Assembly: GCF_900119185.1 (NCBI RefSeq)
Contig: NZ_FPJE01000015.1
Span: forward strand, 1 to 64,000
Source of the DNA: Sinomicrobium oceani
GTDB taxonomy: Bacteria; Bacteroidota; Bacteroidia; Flavobacteriales; Flavobacteriaceae
DNA length: 64,000 nt
Reading direction: 5' to 3'
Below the pieces are notes generated by a model. It saw only the letters and a list, made by a program, of their open reading frames with translations, did not search any database and was not told where the DNA came from. The position numbers and the translations under genes are program-made. Positions 1 through 6,595 of the stretch are shown in pieces (within the stretch, counting starts at the first letter, position 1; the number at the start of each line of letters is the position of its first letter).

Positions 1-242
1 TTGACGATTTTGGATTAAAAGGCTTAGATCATATCAATAGGCAAACGTTGATGGAAATTATCGAAGACAGGCACGGAAAACGCTCCACCATTATGGCTTC
101 CCAGCTTCCTATAGAGGCCTGGCATCAAACCATCGGGGAACAGACTATTGCGGACGCTATTTTAGATCGCCTGGTACATACCGCACACCGGATTAATATT
201 AAGGGAGAATCTATGCGGAAAAAACTAAGAAATAAAAGCTAA
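1..242 (+). CDS. istB: IS21-family helper ATPase IstB, C-terminal end (partial)
   Basis: The reading frame is already open at the left edge of the window and ends at TAA 240-242, so only about the last 79 residues are present. The stretches DDFGLKGLD, RHGKRSTIMASQLP, WHQTIGEQTIADAILDRL and AHRINIKGESMRK match the conserved C-terminal part of IstB, the AAA+ helper that acts with the IstA transposase of IS21-type elements. The Walker motifs lie to the left of the window. Identity rests on recognition of the family, which is very characteristic here. Whether the complete element is intact cannot be seen. Confidence 0.9.
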   Translation, partial: DDFGLKGLDHINRQTLMEIIEDRHGKRSTIMASQLPIEAWHQTIGEQTIADAILDRLVHTAHRINIKGESMRKKLRNKS

Positions 243-286
243 CTTTACACCAAGAATGAATCGATTTTAAACACTTCATTTACACT

Positions 287-328
287 GCTCACTTTTATCC
301 GTTTTAGGTGGCTCACTTTGTCCGTTCT
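287..328 (+). repeat. pair of terminal repeats of the IS21-like element
   Basis: Two imperfect direct copies of GCTCACTTT(TA/G)TCCGTT begin at 287 and 311. They sit 45 bp after the istB stop, where IS21-type elements keep their internal terminal repeats. Confidence 0.55.
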
Positions 329-482
329 TTCCACCCAGGCGCTAAATGGCAAACTCTCGAAAAAAACTGGCCTTCAAAAAAGGGCAAGATTACGGAAAGG
401 ACTATCCGGGAAAGACCGTATTCGGGTCAAACGAAGATAAAAAGCGTCTCCGCATATCAAATGTATAACTAAGTTCAGAATA

Positions 483-767
483 ATGAAGATAGAAATTATA
501 ACGCAAGATGACCTGTTCAAATTGAAGGAGGATATTCTGGCCGAAATCAGGGCATTAAACCATAGCAATTCAACTAATGAACAGGGAAAGGTTTGGTTGA
601 AAAGCGCTGAGGTACGGAGGCTATTGGGGATATCGCCAGGGACACTGCAGAACTTACGGGTGACCGGGACCCTGCCGTACCGGAAAATTGGTGGCACTAT
701 ATATTACCGCCGAGATGATGTGGATACTATGATGGAGAATGGAAGTAATGACCACAATGGCAAATAA
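483..767 (+). CDS. helix-turn-helix (excisionase-like) DNA-binding protein
   Basis: This is a 94-residue protein. Residues about 37-85 carry a MerR/excisionase-like winged helix: VWLKSAEVRRLLGISPGTL, then LRVTGTLPYRKIGGTIYYRRDDV. Small proteins of this type are very common on Bacteroidota conjugative elements and islands, where they act as excision or transfer regulators. The N-terminal 30 residues are probably a short helix used for pairing. The gene overlaps the next one by 11 to 29 bp depending on which start is used, so the two are likely co-transcribed. Its position next to an integrase gene fits a role in element excision or control, but that role is inferred. Confidence 0.75.
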   Translation: MKIEIITQDDLFKLKEDILAEIRALNHSNSTNEQGKVWLKSAEVRRLLGISPGTLQNLRVTGTLPYRKIGGTIYYRRDDVDTMMENGSNDHNGK

Positions 768-1065
768 AATCGATTTCGGGAGCAGTGTGTTCAATGAGCT
801 GTTGGAAAGATTGGCAGAAGATGAACGTCTACTGTTAACGCACATGGGACTTGTTGCCGCACTTTTATATTACCATCACAATGATAGAGAGAAAAAAGGC
901 TATTTTCGGGGAAGCCGCAGTAAACTCATGCGGATATCTCGCATCAAATCCATAGCAACATATCATAAATGCCTATCCGATCTGGTTTCCTACGGCTACG
1001 TGGAGTACCAACCTTCCTGGCATCCTTCCCTTGGAAGCAGGTTTAGGTTGGCACCCTTATCTTAA
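739..1065 (+). CDS. small element-encoded protein, possible winged helix
   Basis: This 108-residue protein is not confidently recognised. Methionines at 739, 748 and 757 are all possible starts. The later two give a smaller overlap with the HTH gene before it, and 757 gives MANKIDFGSSVFNELL. The middle part reads LLTHMGLVAALLYYHHND, then RGSRSKLMRISRIKSIATYHKCLSDLVSYGYVEY. This resembles a replication-initiator or winged-helix layout in which one helix is followed by a recognition helix. It shares the transcription unit of the HTH protein and converges on the integrase gene. Similar two-gene modules sit beside integrases in Bacteroidota islands. The function is unknown. Confidence 0.6.
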   Translation: MEVMTTMANKIDFGSSVFNELLERLAEDERLLLTHMGLVAALLYYHHNDREKKGYFRGSRSKLMRISRIKSIATYHKCLSDLVSYGYVEYQPSWHPSLGSRFRLAPLS

Positions 1066-1118
1066 AAATGGCTTATCTCGCGTGTTGAGATACTGAAGAT
1101 TACAATAAACCAGCATGG

Positions 1119-2369
1119 TCAGGATCGGTCCGACAAGGCGGAGTGCCCGCTGGATAGTTTTTTTTCCAATTGAAGCATATCGTCTTTCACCCTGGTATCT
1201 AGCAACTTGGCATAATGCTGGGTGGTTTTCAATTTGGTATGTCCCATCATCCTTGCCACCGTTTCAATCGGCACACGGTTCGCCAGGGTTACTGTCGTAG
1301 CAAACGTGTGTCTCGATAAGTGGAAGGTAAGGTTCTTGGAAACACCCGAAAGGTCCGCTATCTCCTTTAAATACTCGTTCATCTTCTGGTTGCTTTTCAC
1401 AGGCAGCGCAAGGCCACTTTGGACACAGGGCGGATAGTCCTGATAGCGGTTAATAATTCCCAGGGCCTGTGGCAACAGCGGCAGGTTGGAAGCAACGGAA
1501 GTTTTCTGCCTGTTGGTAGTGATCCAGGGGCTGCCATCGAATCCGATGACGATATCCGAACGCTTCAGTTTCTTCACGTCTCCATAGGTCAGACCGGTAT
1601 AACAGCAGAATACAAAAATATCCCGGACATGTCGAAGCCGGGGATTGGAAAGCTCCTTTGATTCGATCTTCCGTAATTCTTCGGCAGAAAGAAAAGACTT
1701 CGGAGTCGGCTTTGCTGTTGACTTATAAAAAGCAAACGGATTTTCTGTAATCCATCTATGGGAAAGACAAAAGTTGATAATCTTTCGCAGGTGTTTAATA
1801 TATTTCTGTGCTGTTATGGGAATGCATCCCTTTTCCGTCTTCAAATAAAATTCATAATTCTCAATAAAGGCAAGGTCAATATCTGCTATTATATAATCCG
1901 TTACATCGTAATAATGAGCAAGAAAATTGCGAAGATGATTTAAGGAATATTCAAAATTCTTGTGCGTACCTTTTGAATAATCCTTTCCGATCAATGACTC
2001 CACCTTTTTATTATGCGCTTCGAAAACCTCTATAAGCATCTTTTCCCGACTTTTCTTTTCGTCTTCCCGGAGGTACTTTTTCTTCAACGTTTCAATAGAA
2101 ATAACTGCATCCTCATTAACCAGTTCAAGATATGCTCCATGGACTTTCCGCTCTATGGTGTCTAAGTGTTGGTTAAGCTGGCGGATCATCTCTTTGGTCC
2201 CTTTTGCACGGTTGGCATGGGGGTTCCATCGATCCGGTTCACATTTCCTTCCGGTGGAGATTTCACTGCGACGGCCTTCCACAGTTAACCGCATGTAAAT
2301 CGGTTGCGGGCCACCCGCATAGTTTTTCGGCTTCTTCAGGTAGAAGAGCAAGGAATAATTTGCACTCAT
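1119..2369 (-). CDS. tyrosine-type site-specific integrase
   Basis: This is a 416-residue recombinase with the usual three parts: an N-terminal arm-binding domain (about 1-95), a SAM-like core-binding domain (about 105-215) and a catalytic domain (about 225-395). Visible catalytic residues are K289 (TTNRQKT), the H350-x-x-R353 box (HLSRHTFAT), H377 (GHTKLKTTQHYAK) and the nucleophile Y386. The first catalytic Arg is missing: the box reads YTGLTYGDV with Thr261 where most relatives have Arg. Loss of this Arg is a known trait of Bacteroidetes integrases such as IntDOT of CTnDOT. The gene starts 254 bp from the 3' end of tRNA-Asp and is transcribed away from it, the normal arrangement for an element integrated in a tRNA gene. 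Confidence 0.93.
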   Translation of the reverse strand: MSANYSLLFYLKKPKNYAGGPQPIYMRLTVEGRRSEISTGRKCEPDRWNPHANRAKGTKEMIRQLNQHLDTIERKVHGAYLELVNEDAVISIETLKKKYLREDEKKSREKMLIEVFEAHNKKVESLIGKDYSKGTHKNFEYSLNHLRNFLAHYYDVTDYIIADIDLAFIENYEFYLKTEKGCIPITAQKYIKHLRKIINFCLSHRWITENPFAFYKSTAKPTPKSFLSAEELRKIESKELSNPRLRHVRDIFVFCCYTGLTYGDVKKLKRSDIVIGFDGSPWITTNRQKTSVASNLPLLPQALGIINRYQDYPPCVQSGLALPVKSNQKMNEYLKEIADLSGVSKNLTFHLSRHTFATTVTLANRVPIETVARMMGHTKLKTTQHYAKLLDTRVKDDMLQLEKKLSSGHSALSDRS

Positions 2370-2472
2370 GACAATACATCATTTAAGTTAAACAAAGTTA
2401 GCCTTGCAGCAAACATGAAACAAGATGTTCACCTGTCAAACATGTTCATTTACAATTATTTAAACCGTTTCT

Positions 2473-2519
2473 GGTGAGTACTTCCTCAGTGATTAAAAGT
2501 ACTCACCGAATGACTCACC
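2473..2519. repeat. inverted repeat plus third half-site beside the integrase gene
   Basis: GGTGAGTACTT (2473-2483) and AAGTACTCACC (2497-2507) form a perfect 11-bp inverted repeat with a 13-bp spacer. ACTCACC is repeated once more at 2513-2519. The cluster lies between the integrase start and the tRNA-Asp 3' end. This is the place where arm-type integrase or excisionase sites would be expected, or the integrase operator. Function inferred from position only. Confidence 0.45.
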
Positions 2520-2565
2520 GGAATTTTGGAAAAAATTGAATATTCTGGAGGAAGATTGAAAATAA

Positions 2566-2598
2566 AAAAGCCTGCAAACTTATGATTTGCAGGCTTTT
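2566..2598 (-). terminator. terminator after tRNA-Asp
   Basis: AAAAGCCTGCAAA (2566-2578) pairs perfectly with TTTGCAGGCTTTT (2586-2598), giving a 13-bp stem with a 7-nt loop. It lies 25 bp beyond the 3' end of the leftward tRNA-Asp, and read leftward it ends in a T run. It may also stop transcription from the integrase side. Confidence 0.8.
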
Positions 2599-2622
2599 AG
2601 CGTTTTTTGCTTTCTTAAAAAG

Positions 2623-2696
2623 CGGTCCGGACGGGACTCGAACCCGCGACCCCATGCGTGACAGGCATGTATTCTAACCAACTGAACTACCGGACC
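2623..2696 (-). tRNA. tRNA-Asp (anticodon GTC)
   Basis: On the minus strand GGTCCGG (rc of 2690-2696) pairs with CCGGACC (rc of 2624-2630) as a perfect 7-bp acceptor stem, with discriminator G at 2623. The anticodon arm CATGC-CTGTCAC-GCATG gives GTC. The T-arm reads GCGGGTTCGAGTCCCGT. The CCA end is not encoded. The 3' half faces the integrase gene and is the likely integration target. Confidence 0.97.
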
Positions 2697-2713
2697 TTTC
2701 TGTATTGCGGTTG

Positions 2714-2744
2714 CAAATATACACCCCTTTTTCAATTCCGCAAA
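2714..2744 (-). promoter_or_regulatory. promoter of tRNA-Asp
   Basis: On the minus strand TTTG (rc of 2741-2744) is followed after 19 bp by TATATTTG (rc of 2714-2721). These match the Bacteroidota -33 and -7 boxes (TTTG, TAnnTTTG) with standard spacing, just upstream of the mature tRNA 5' end at 2696. Confidence 0.7.
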
Positions 2745-2781
2745 TGTTTTCATTAAAAAAACACAAGATATTTTACAGGTC

Positions 2782-3711
2782 TCAAATAAACTTTTGTCTT
2801 TCAACAAGGTAAGTCTGTAAAATTTTTTCGATATTTTTTCCAATATCCGCTTCCACATATTTTATGCGGTATTGCGCGGCTTTTAATTTAATGGTATCGG
2901 TGTAATTTTTTAGTGCTTTCCGGTAGTCTTCCTTCATGTTTCGGGCATAAAGATCGATATGCTCACCGGTTTCCACATCCACAAATCGCTTCGGGCTATC
3001 GTCAAATTCAAAATCAAGTTCACTGCTTTTGTCCGTCACATGAAAAAGAACGACTTCATGCTTGTTGTATTTCAGATGGCGCAATGCATTAAAAAGTTCT
3101 TCGTCATCGGTTTCATCCTGGAACATGTCGGTAAACAGAAAGATCATACTCCTGCGGTGTATTTTCTCCGCAATCTGGTGCAGGTACGTATACGTCCGGG
3201 TCTTCCTCTCCTGCTCACGGTGTTCCGCCAGTCTCCCCAGAACATTCAACAACATCTGATAATGCCTGTTACTTCCCTTTTCCGGGGCGTAAAAGTTATA
3301 ATCATCTGAGTATACACTTAACCCCATCGCATCGCGCTGACGCTTCAGCAAATTCATCAGAGAAGCGGCAGCCAGCACGGAAAATCCGATCTTATTGAGA
3401 TGATTTACCGAAGGACGCTTTACTTCCGGATAATACATCGAGGAAGAATTGTCAATGATAATATGACAGCGCATATTGGTCTCTTCCTCATAACTTTTGG
3501 AATAGAGCTTATCGGTCTTGGCAAACAATTTCCAATCGATATGCCTGGTACTTTCGCCCTGATTATAAATCTTGTGCTCTGCAAATTCCGAGGAGAACCC
3601 GTGAAACGGACTTTTATGCATGCCGTTGATAAACCCTTCCACAACCTGGTTGGCCAGTAGCCCGAGATTCTTAAAGAGTTGTACGCTATTTAATTCGCTT
3701 TGAATATCCAC
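2782..3711 (-). CDS. DUF58 family protein with vWA-like domain
   Basis: This is a 309-residue cytoplasmic protein. The DUF58 signature lies at about 50-70 (QGESTRHIDWKLFAKTDKLY). It is followed by a von Willebrand A-type fold starting at HIIIDNSSSM (D87-x-S-S-S), a MIDAS-like metal site, and later FLFTDMFQDETDDEELF. DUF58 proteins usually work with MoxR-type AAA+ ATPases in envelope or assembly tasks of unknown detail. No MoxR gene is adjacent here: the neighbours are tRNA-Asp downstream and thioredoxin upstream. The length is normal and the start (MDIQSELNS) fits the family. Function beyond the domain call is not known. Confidence 0.88.
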   Translation of the reverse strand: MDIQSELNSVQLFKNLGLLANQVVEGFINGMHKSPFHGFSSEFAEHKIYNQGESTRHIDWKLFAKTDKLYSKSYEEETNMRCHIIIDNSSSMYYPEVKRPSVNHLNKIGFSVLAAASLMNLLKRQRDAMGLSVYSDDYNFYAPEKGSNRHYQMLLNVLGRLAEHREQERKTRTYTYLHQIAEKIHRRSMIFLFTDMFQDETDDEELFNALRHLKYNKHEVVLFHVTDKSSELDFEFDDSPKRFVDVETGEHIDLYARNMKEDYRKALKNYTDTIKLKAAQYRIKYVEADIGKNIEKILQTYLVERQKFI

Positions 3712-3783
3712 ATTATCCTAAATTAAACCACGGAATATATCCGTGACATTCTGAAAAAATAAGCCTAAGGTCTTATCAAAAAT

Positions 3784-3816
3784 AAAAAAGGTTCAGCCAC
3801 AGGCCAAACCTTTTTT
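3784..3816 (-). terminator. terminator after thioredoxin gene
   Basis: AAAAAAGGTT (3784-3793) and AACCTTTTTT (3807-3816) form a 10-bp stem, 25 bp after the stop of the leftward trxA gene. Read leftward it ends in a run of T. Confidence 0.75.
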
Positions 3817-3840
3817 ATAATTCCGGGTATCTATGTGTTT

Positions 3841-4158
3841 CTACAACAAAGAATCAAGGGCTTCGGTGTATGTACCTTTGGGAGCCACACCTACTTGTCT
3901 TCCTACGACTTCACCATTTTGAAAAACCAATACGGTAGGGATATTGCGTACACCGTATTTAGCGGCAAATTCCTGGTTTGCATCAACATCCACTTTTCCT
4001 ACAACGGCTTTACCTTCATACTCAGCGCTAACTTCTTCGATGATAGGTCCGACCATTCTACAAGGTCCGCACCATGCAGCCCAAAAGTCTACCATTACAG
4101 GTTTATCGCTTTTTAAAACTACTTCTTCGAAAGTAGCGTCTGTGATCTCTAATGCCAT
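3841..4158 (-). CDS. trxA: thioredoxin
   Basis: This 105-residue protein is the standard size of cytosolic thioredoxin 1. The redox site is W29-C30-G31-P32-C33-R34 inside FWAAWCGPCRMVGPI, and the cis-proline lies at P74 (RNIPTVLVF). No signal peptide is present. It serves as disulfide reductant for ribonucleotide reductase, peroxiredoxins and other targets, recharged by thioredoxin reductase (not in the window). It is a single-gene unit, with a terminator after it and a -7-type box TAAATTTG (rc of 4195-4202) before it. Confidence 0.97.
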   Translation of the reverse strand: MALEITDATFEEVVLKSDKPVMVDFWAAWCGPCRMVGPIIEEVSAEYEGKAVVGKVDVDANQEFAAKYGVRNIPTVLVFQNGEVVGRQVGVAPKGTYTEALDSLL

Positions 4159-4194
4159 AATATAAAATTTTAGTTTCCTATCTTATTTACCATG

Positions 4195-4202
4195 CAAATT
4201 TA
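4195..4202 (-). promoter_or_regulatory. trxA: -7 box upstream of trxA
   Basis: TAAATTTG on the minus strand is a full match to TAnnTTTG, 37 bp before the trxA start. No TTG is found at the ideal upstream distance, so only the -7 element is claimed. Confidence 0.45.
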
Positions 4203-4303
4203 ATCAAATATTCTTCCAAATCTCACGCTTACATATTAGTTTTGACTATGATCGTATTGTCTATAGCAATAATAGAACGCCAAAATACTGTTCATAGTGC
4301 AGG

Positions 4304-5056
4304 CTAATTCACACGGTCGGGATAATCGGTCAGTACTCCATCCACTCCCATTTTATGAAGTTGGTCTGCCGTAGAACGTGTATTTACTGTCCGGCAAAAT
4401 ACCAGAAGCCCAGCTTTGTGTATCCTATCCACATCTTCACGTGTAAGTACGGAATACTCCGCAATAATTGCTGAGGCATCAATGCCCGTCGCCGTCTTCA
4501 AAACTTCCGGAAGATCATCTCCTGCTACTACCGCCAACGGGATTTCCGGGTTCTGCATCCGAAAGCCCCCCAGTTCGTGCCGGTCTTCCCCGGATACCAG
4601 GAACTCCCCCGGACGCCATCCCTTTTTTTCGATATGATAGTCCAGCACACTATCCAGGGTTTCGGCCACGCCCTCACCCTGCATTTCGATATTAACCCTG
4701 CAACGCCGGTCTACGTGCTGCAACACTTCCTGCAAAGTCGGTATCCTGTGATTCCCATCGAGCAAAAGAGACTTCAGATCCAGCAGGTTAAAGGACTGAA
4801 CCGCACCGTTGCCATTGGTGAGCCTGTCCACCTGAGGATCATGAAAAACAACCAGCTCCCCGCTGCGGATGCGGAATACATCGATCTGGATCATATCCAC
4901 ACCGAGTTCGAGGGCCTTATCTACCGAAGCCAGAGTATTTTCGGTCTCGTACCCCATGGCTCCCCGGTGTCCTATAATCTTCATACGATTACCTGACTGC
5001 TCGCATCCGGAACAACAAAACAGCAATCCCAGTAAAAAGAAAAACAATCGTTGCAT
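4304..5056 (-). CDS. glycerophosphodiester phosphodiesterase-like lipoprotein
   Basis: This 250-residue lipoprotein has a hydrophobic leader and a lipobox ending at C18 (LFCCSGC). The GDPD fold is clear: H30-R31-G-A, E39-N-T, then FHDP (H72-D73) and a C-terminal VDGVLTDYPD. The family hydrolyses glycerophosphodiesters to glycerol-3-phosphate with a bound divalent metal. Two usual active-site positions differ. The E-x-D metal pair reads Q57-I-D59 (MIQIDV), and the E-x-K box reads E124-M-Q126 (VNIEMQG). The enzyme may therefore have lower or different activity. It is transcribed leftward after the amylase operon terminator and looks like its own unit. Family assignment is firm; activity is uncertain. 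Confidence 0.85.
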   Translation of the reverse strand: MQRLFFFLLGLLFCCSGCEQSGNRMKIIGHRGAMGYETENTLASVDKALELGVDMIQIDVFRIRSGELVVFHDPQVDRLTNGNGAVQSFNLLDLKSLLLDGNHRIPTLQEVLQHVDRRCRVNIEMQGEGVAETLDSVLDYHIEKKGWRPGEFLVSGEDRHELGGFRMQNPEIPLAVVAGDDLPEVLKTATGIDASAIIAEYSVLTREDVDRIHKAGLLVFCRTVNTRSTADQLHKMGVDGVLTDYPDRVN

Positions 5057-5090
5057 GTCCCATTTATTTTCAATCCCTTAATATACGTAA

Positions 5091-5121
5091 AAACCCGCAA
5101 TTATATAGAAGTTGCGGGTTT
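5091..5121 (-). terminator. terminator of the maltose operon
   Basis: AAACCCGCAA (5091-5100) pairs with TTGCGGGTTT (5112-5121), a 10-bp stem with an 11-nt loop, 26 bp after the stop of the last GH13 gene of the leftward operon. Confidence 0.75.
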
Positions 5122-5146
5122 ACCGGGTACGTTTTAAAAATATCTT

Positions 5147-6532
5147 CTACTCGGATGTGAGGATCAGGTATTCCCAGGGCTGAAAATCAAATCCGGTTCC
5201 GGGGTTTACCGCATGCTCTTCTCCGGTTTCATAGTCTTTAAAAACCCCTTTTGCTTCAACGGTAAACCGGACCGGTTTGTCGGTAAGGTTCGCTATAAAC
5301 AACAGGGTATCTCCTTCCTTTTCTCTGCAAAACGCCAGCACTTTAGCATCTTCGGAAGTGGCCAGCCTTTGATAGGCAGCAGCATTTTTTCCTCCGTGCA
5401 GCGCCTTGTTATTGTTTTTGAGTTTTCCCAGTTTTTCATAGAGTGGGTAAAACTTTCCTTTTTCTTTCCTTATGGTATCCTTTTCGAAAAAGAGAAGTCT
5501 TTTATCCATGTCGTATTCCTGTCCGCTATAGATCAAAGGCATACCCGGAATCGCATAGGTCATGGCCGCAAAGGTCTCTGCCGCACCTCCCATTCTTTCA
5601 AAAACAGTCCCGTTCCATGAATTTTCATCGTGGTTGGATGTGAAGTTCATAAATATATCATCGGACTCCAGCAAGGTATTGTTCTTAGCCATATAATCAT
5701 CCCAGGCTTTCACATCTTTCTTTCCTTGTGCGATTTCATTCATAATGTGGTGGCCTTCCCAGGCATATTGCATGTCAAAAGCATTTTCCAGAAGTTCAGG
5801 CTGTTCGGCTTCCGCCAGCATAAAGACGGGTTTAATTTCTCTCAGGGCAGCCGCAGCATCTTCCCAGAAATCTACGGGTACCTGGTGGGCTACATCGCAG
5901 CGATATCCGTCAACGCCTTCTTCTTCTATCCAATAACGCATATCCCTTATCATTTCCTGCCGCATCTCCTGATTGTCGTAATTGAGATCTGCCACATCGG
6001 TCCAGTCCCAGGACTCCCCTGTTTCCGGGTTCAGAGGGTCTATGATAGTACCATCCTTATCCTGCGTGTAATATTCGGGGTGCTCCTTTATCCAGATATG
6101 ATCCCACCCGGTATGGTTCGCTACCCAGTCCAGTATAACATACATATCGTTGTCGTGAGCCGTTTTTACGAGGTGACGAAAATCTTCCATAGAACCGAAT
6201 TCGGGATTGACCTTAGTATAATCGGTAATCGCATAATAGCTCCCCAGGGAACCTTTGCTTTTGGTCGAGGAAATAGGATACACGGGCATTAACCAGATAA
6301 TCTTCACTCCCAGCTCTTTGAGTTTGGGAATGTCACGGGCAAAGGCATTAAAACTCCCCTCTTCGGAATACTGCCGGATATTGGCCTCATAGATAACGGC
6401 CGTCTCCAGCACATCATCCGAAACCGGCACCGGTTTGCTTTGTTCTTCTTGTTGCTTTTCCTTTTTCCCCGGCTGCTCCTTACAGGCCAGCAGGCTACAA
6501 AAGGCCATCACGGTTATCACTAATTTATTCAT
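5147..6532 (-). CDS. GH13 alpha-amylase-type lipoprotein
   Basis: This is a 461-residue glycoside hydrolase with a lipoprotein signal ending at C17 (CSLLAC) and a charged KEQPGKKEKQQEE linker. All GH13 catalytic regions are intact: DWVANH (region I), GYRCD with nucleophile D213, LAEAE with acid/base E241 and TSNHDE with D302. It should cleave or rearrange alpha-1,4-glucan oligosaccharides. The linker after Cys is mostly basic rather than starting with the acidic surface-export signal, so it may face the periplasm. It is the last gene of the operon from the MFS permease, 63 bp after the neopullulanase-like gene. Exact specificity (amylase, glucosidase or transferase) cannot be read from the sequence. 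Confidence 0.92.
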   Translation of the reverse strand: MNKLVITVMAFCSLLACKEQPGKKEKQQEEQSKPVPVSDDVLETAVIYEANIRQYSEEGSFNAFARDIPKLKELGVKIIWLMPVYPISSTKSKGSLGSYYAITDYTKVNPEFGSMEDFRHLVKTAHDNDMYVILDWVANHTGWDHIWIKEHPEYYTQDKDGTIIDPLNPETGESWDWTDVADLNYDNQEMRQEMIRDMRYWIEEEGVDGYRCDVAHQVPVDFWEDAAAALREIKPVFMLAEAEQPELLENAFDMQYAWEGHHIMNEIAQGKKDVKAWDDYMAKNNTLLESDDIFMNFTSNHDENSWNGTVFERMGGAAETFAAMTYAIPGMPLIYSGQEYDMDKRLLFFEKDTIRKEKGKFYPLYEKLGKLKNNNKALHGGKNAAAYQRLATSEDAKVLAFCREKEGDTLLFIANLTDKPVRFTVEAKGVFKDYETGEEHAVNPGTGFDFQPWEYLILTSE

Positions 6533-6595
6533 GTTTATTTTTTTTATTACTATACATTTTTTATACGATATAACATCCCAGATTCCGCAAATACA

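Larger units (their letters stand above)
1..333 (+). mobile_element. right end of an IS21-like insertion sequence
   Basis: The istB tail is followed by two copies of a motif, GCTCACTTTTATCCGTTT at 287-304 and GCTCACTTTGTCCGTTCT at 311-328, spaced 24 bp apart. IS21-family elements carry such multiple terminal repeats near their ends, so these probably mark the transposase-binding sites of the right end. The exact outer boundary is uncertain. A CA dinucleotide at 332-333 would fit the TG...CA rule but this is a guess. The left end lies outside the window. From here to 482 no gene is seen. Confidence 0.55.
1..2622. mobile_element. end of an integrated genetic element at tRNA-Asp
   Basis: IS remnant, HTH protein, small unknown gene and integrase are packed between the left edge and the 3' end of tRNA-Asp. 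To the right of the tRNA ordinary chromosomal genes begin. This suggests the tRNA-proximal end of an integrative element or island whose remainder lies left of the window. No transfer, relaxase or phage gene is visible, so its type (ICE, mobilisable island or satellite) cannot be decided. The exact attachment core could not be proven because the other end is not present. Confidence 0.5.
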
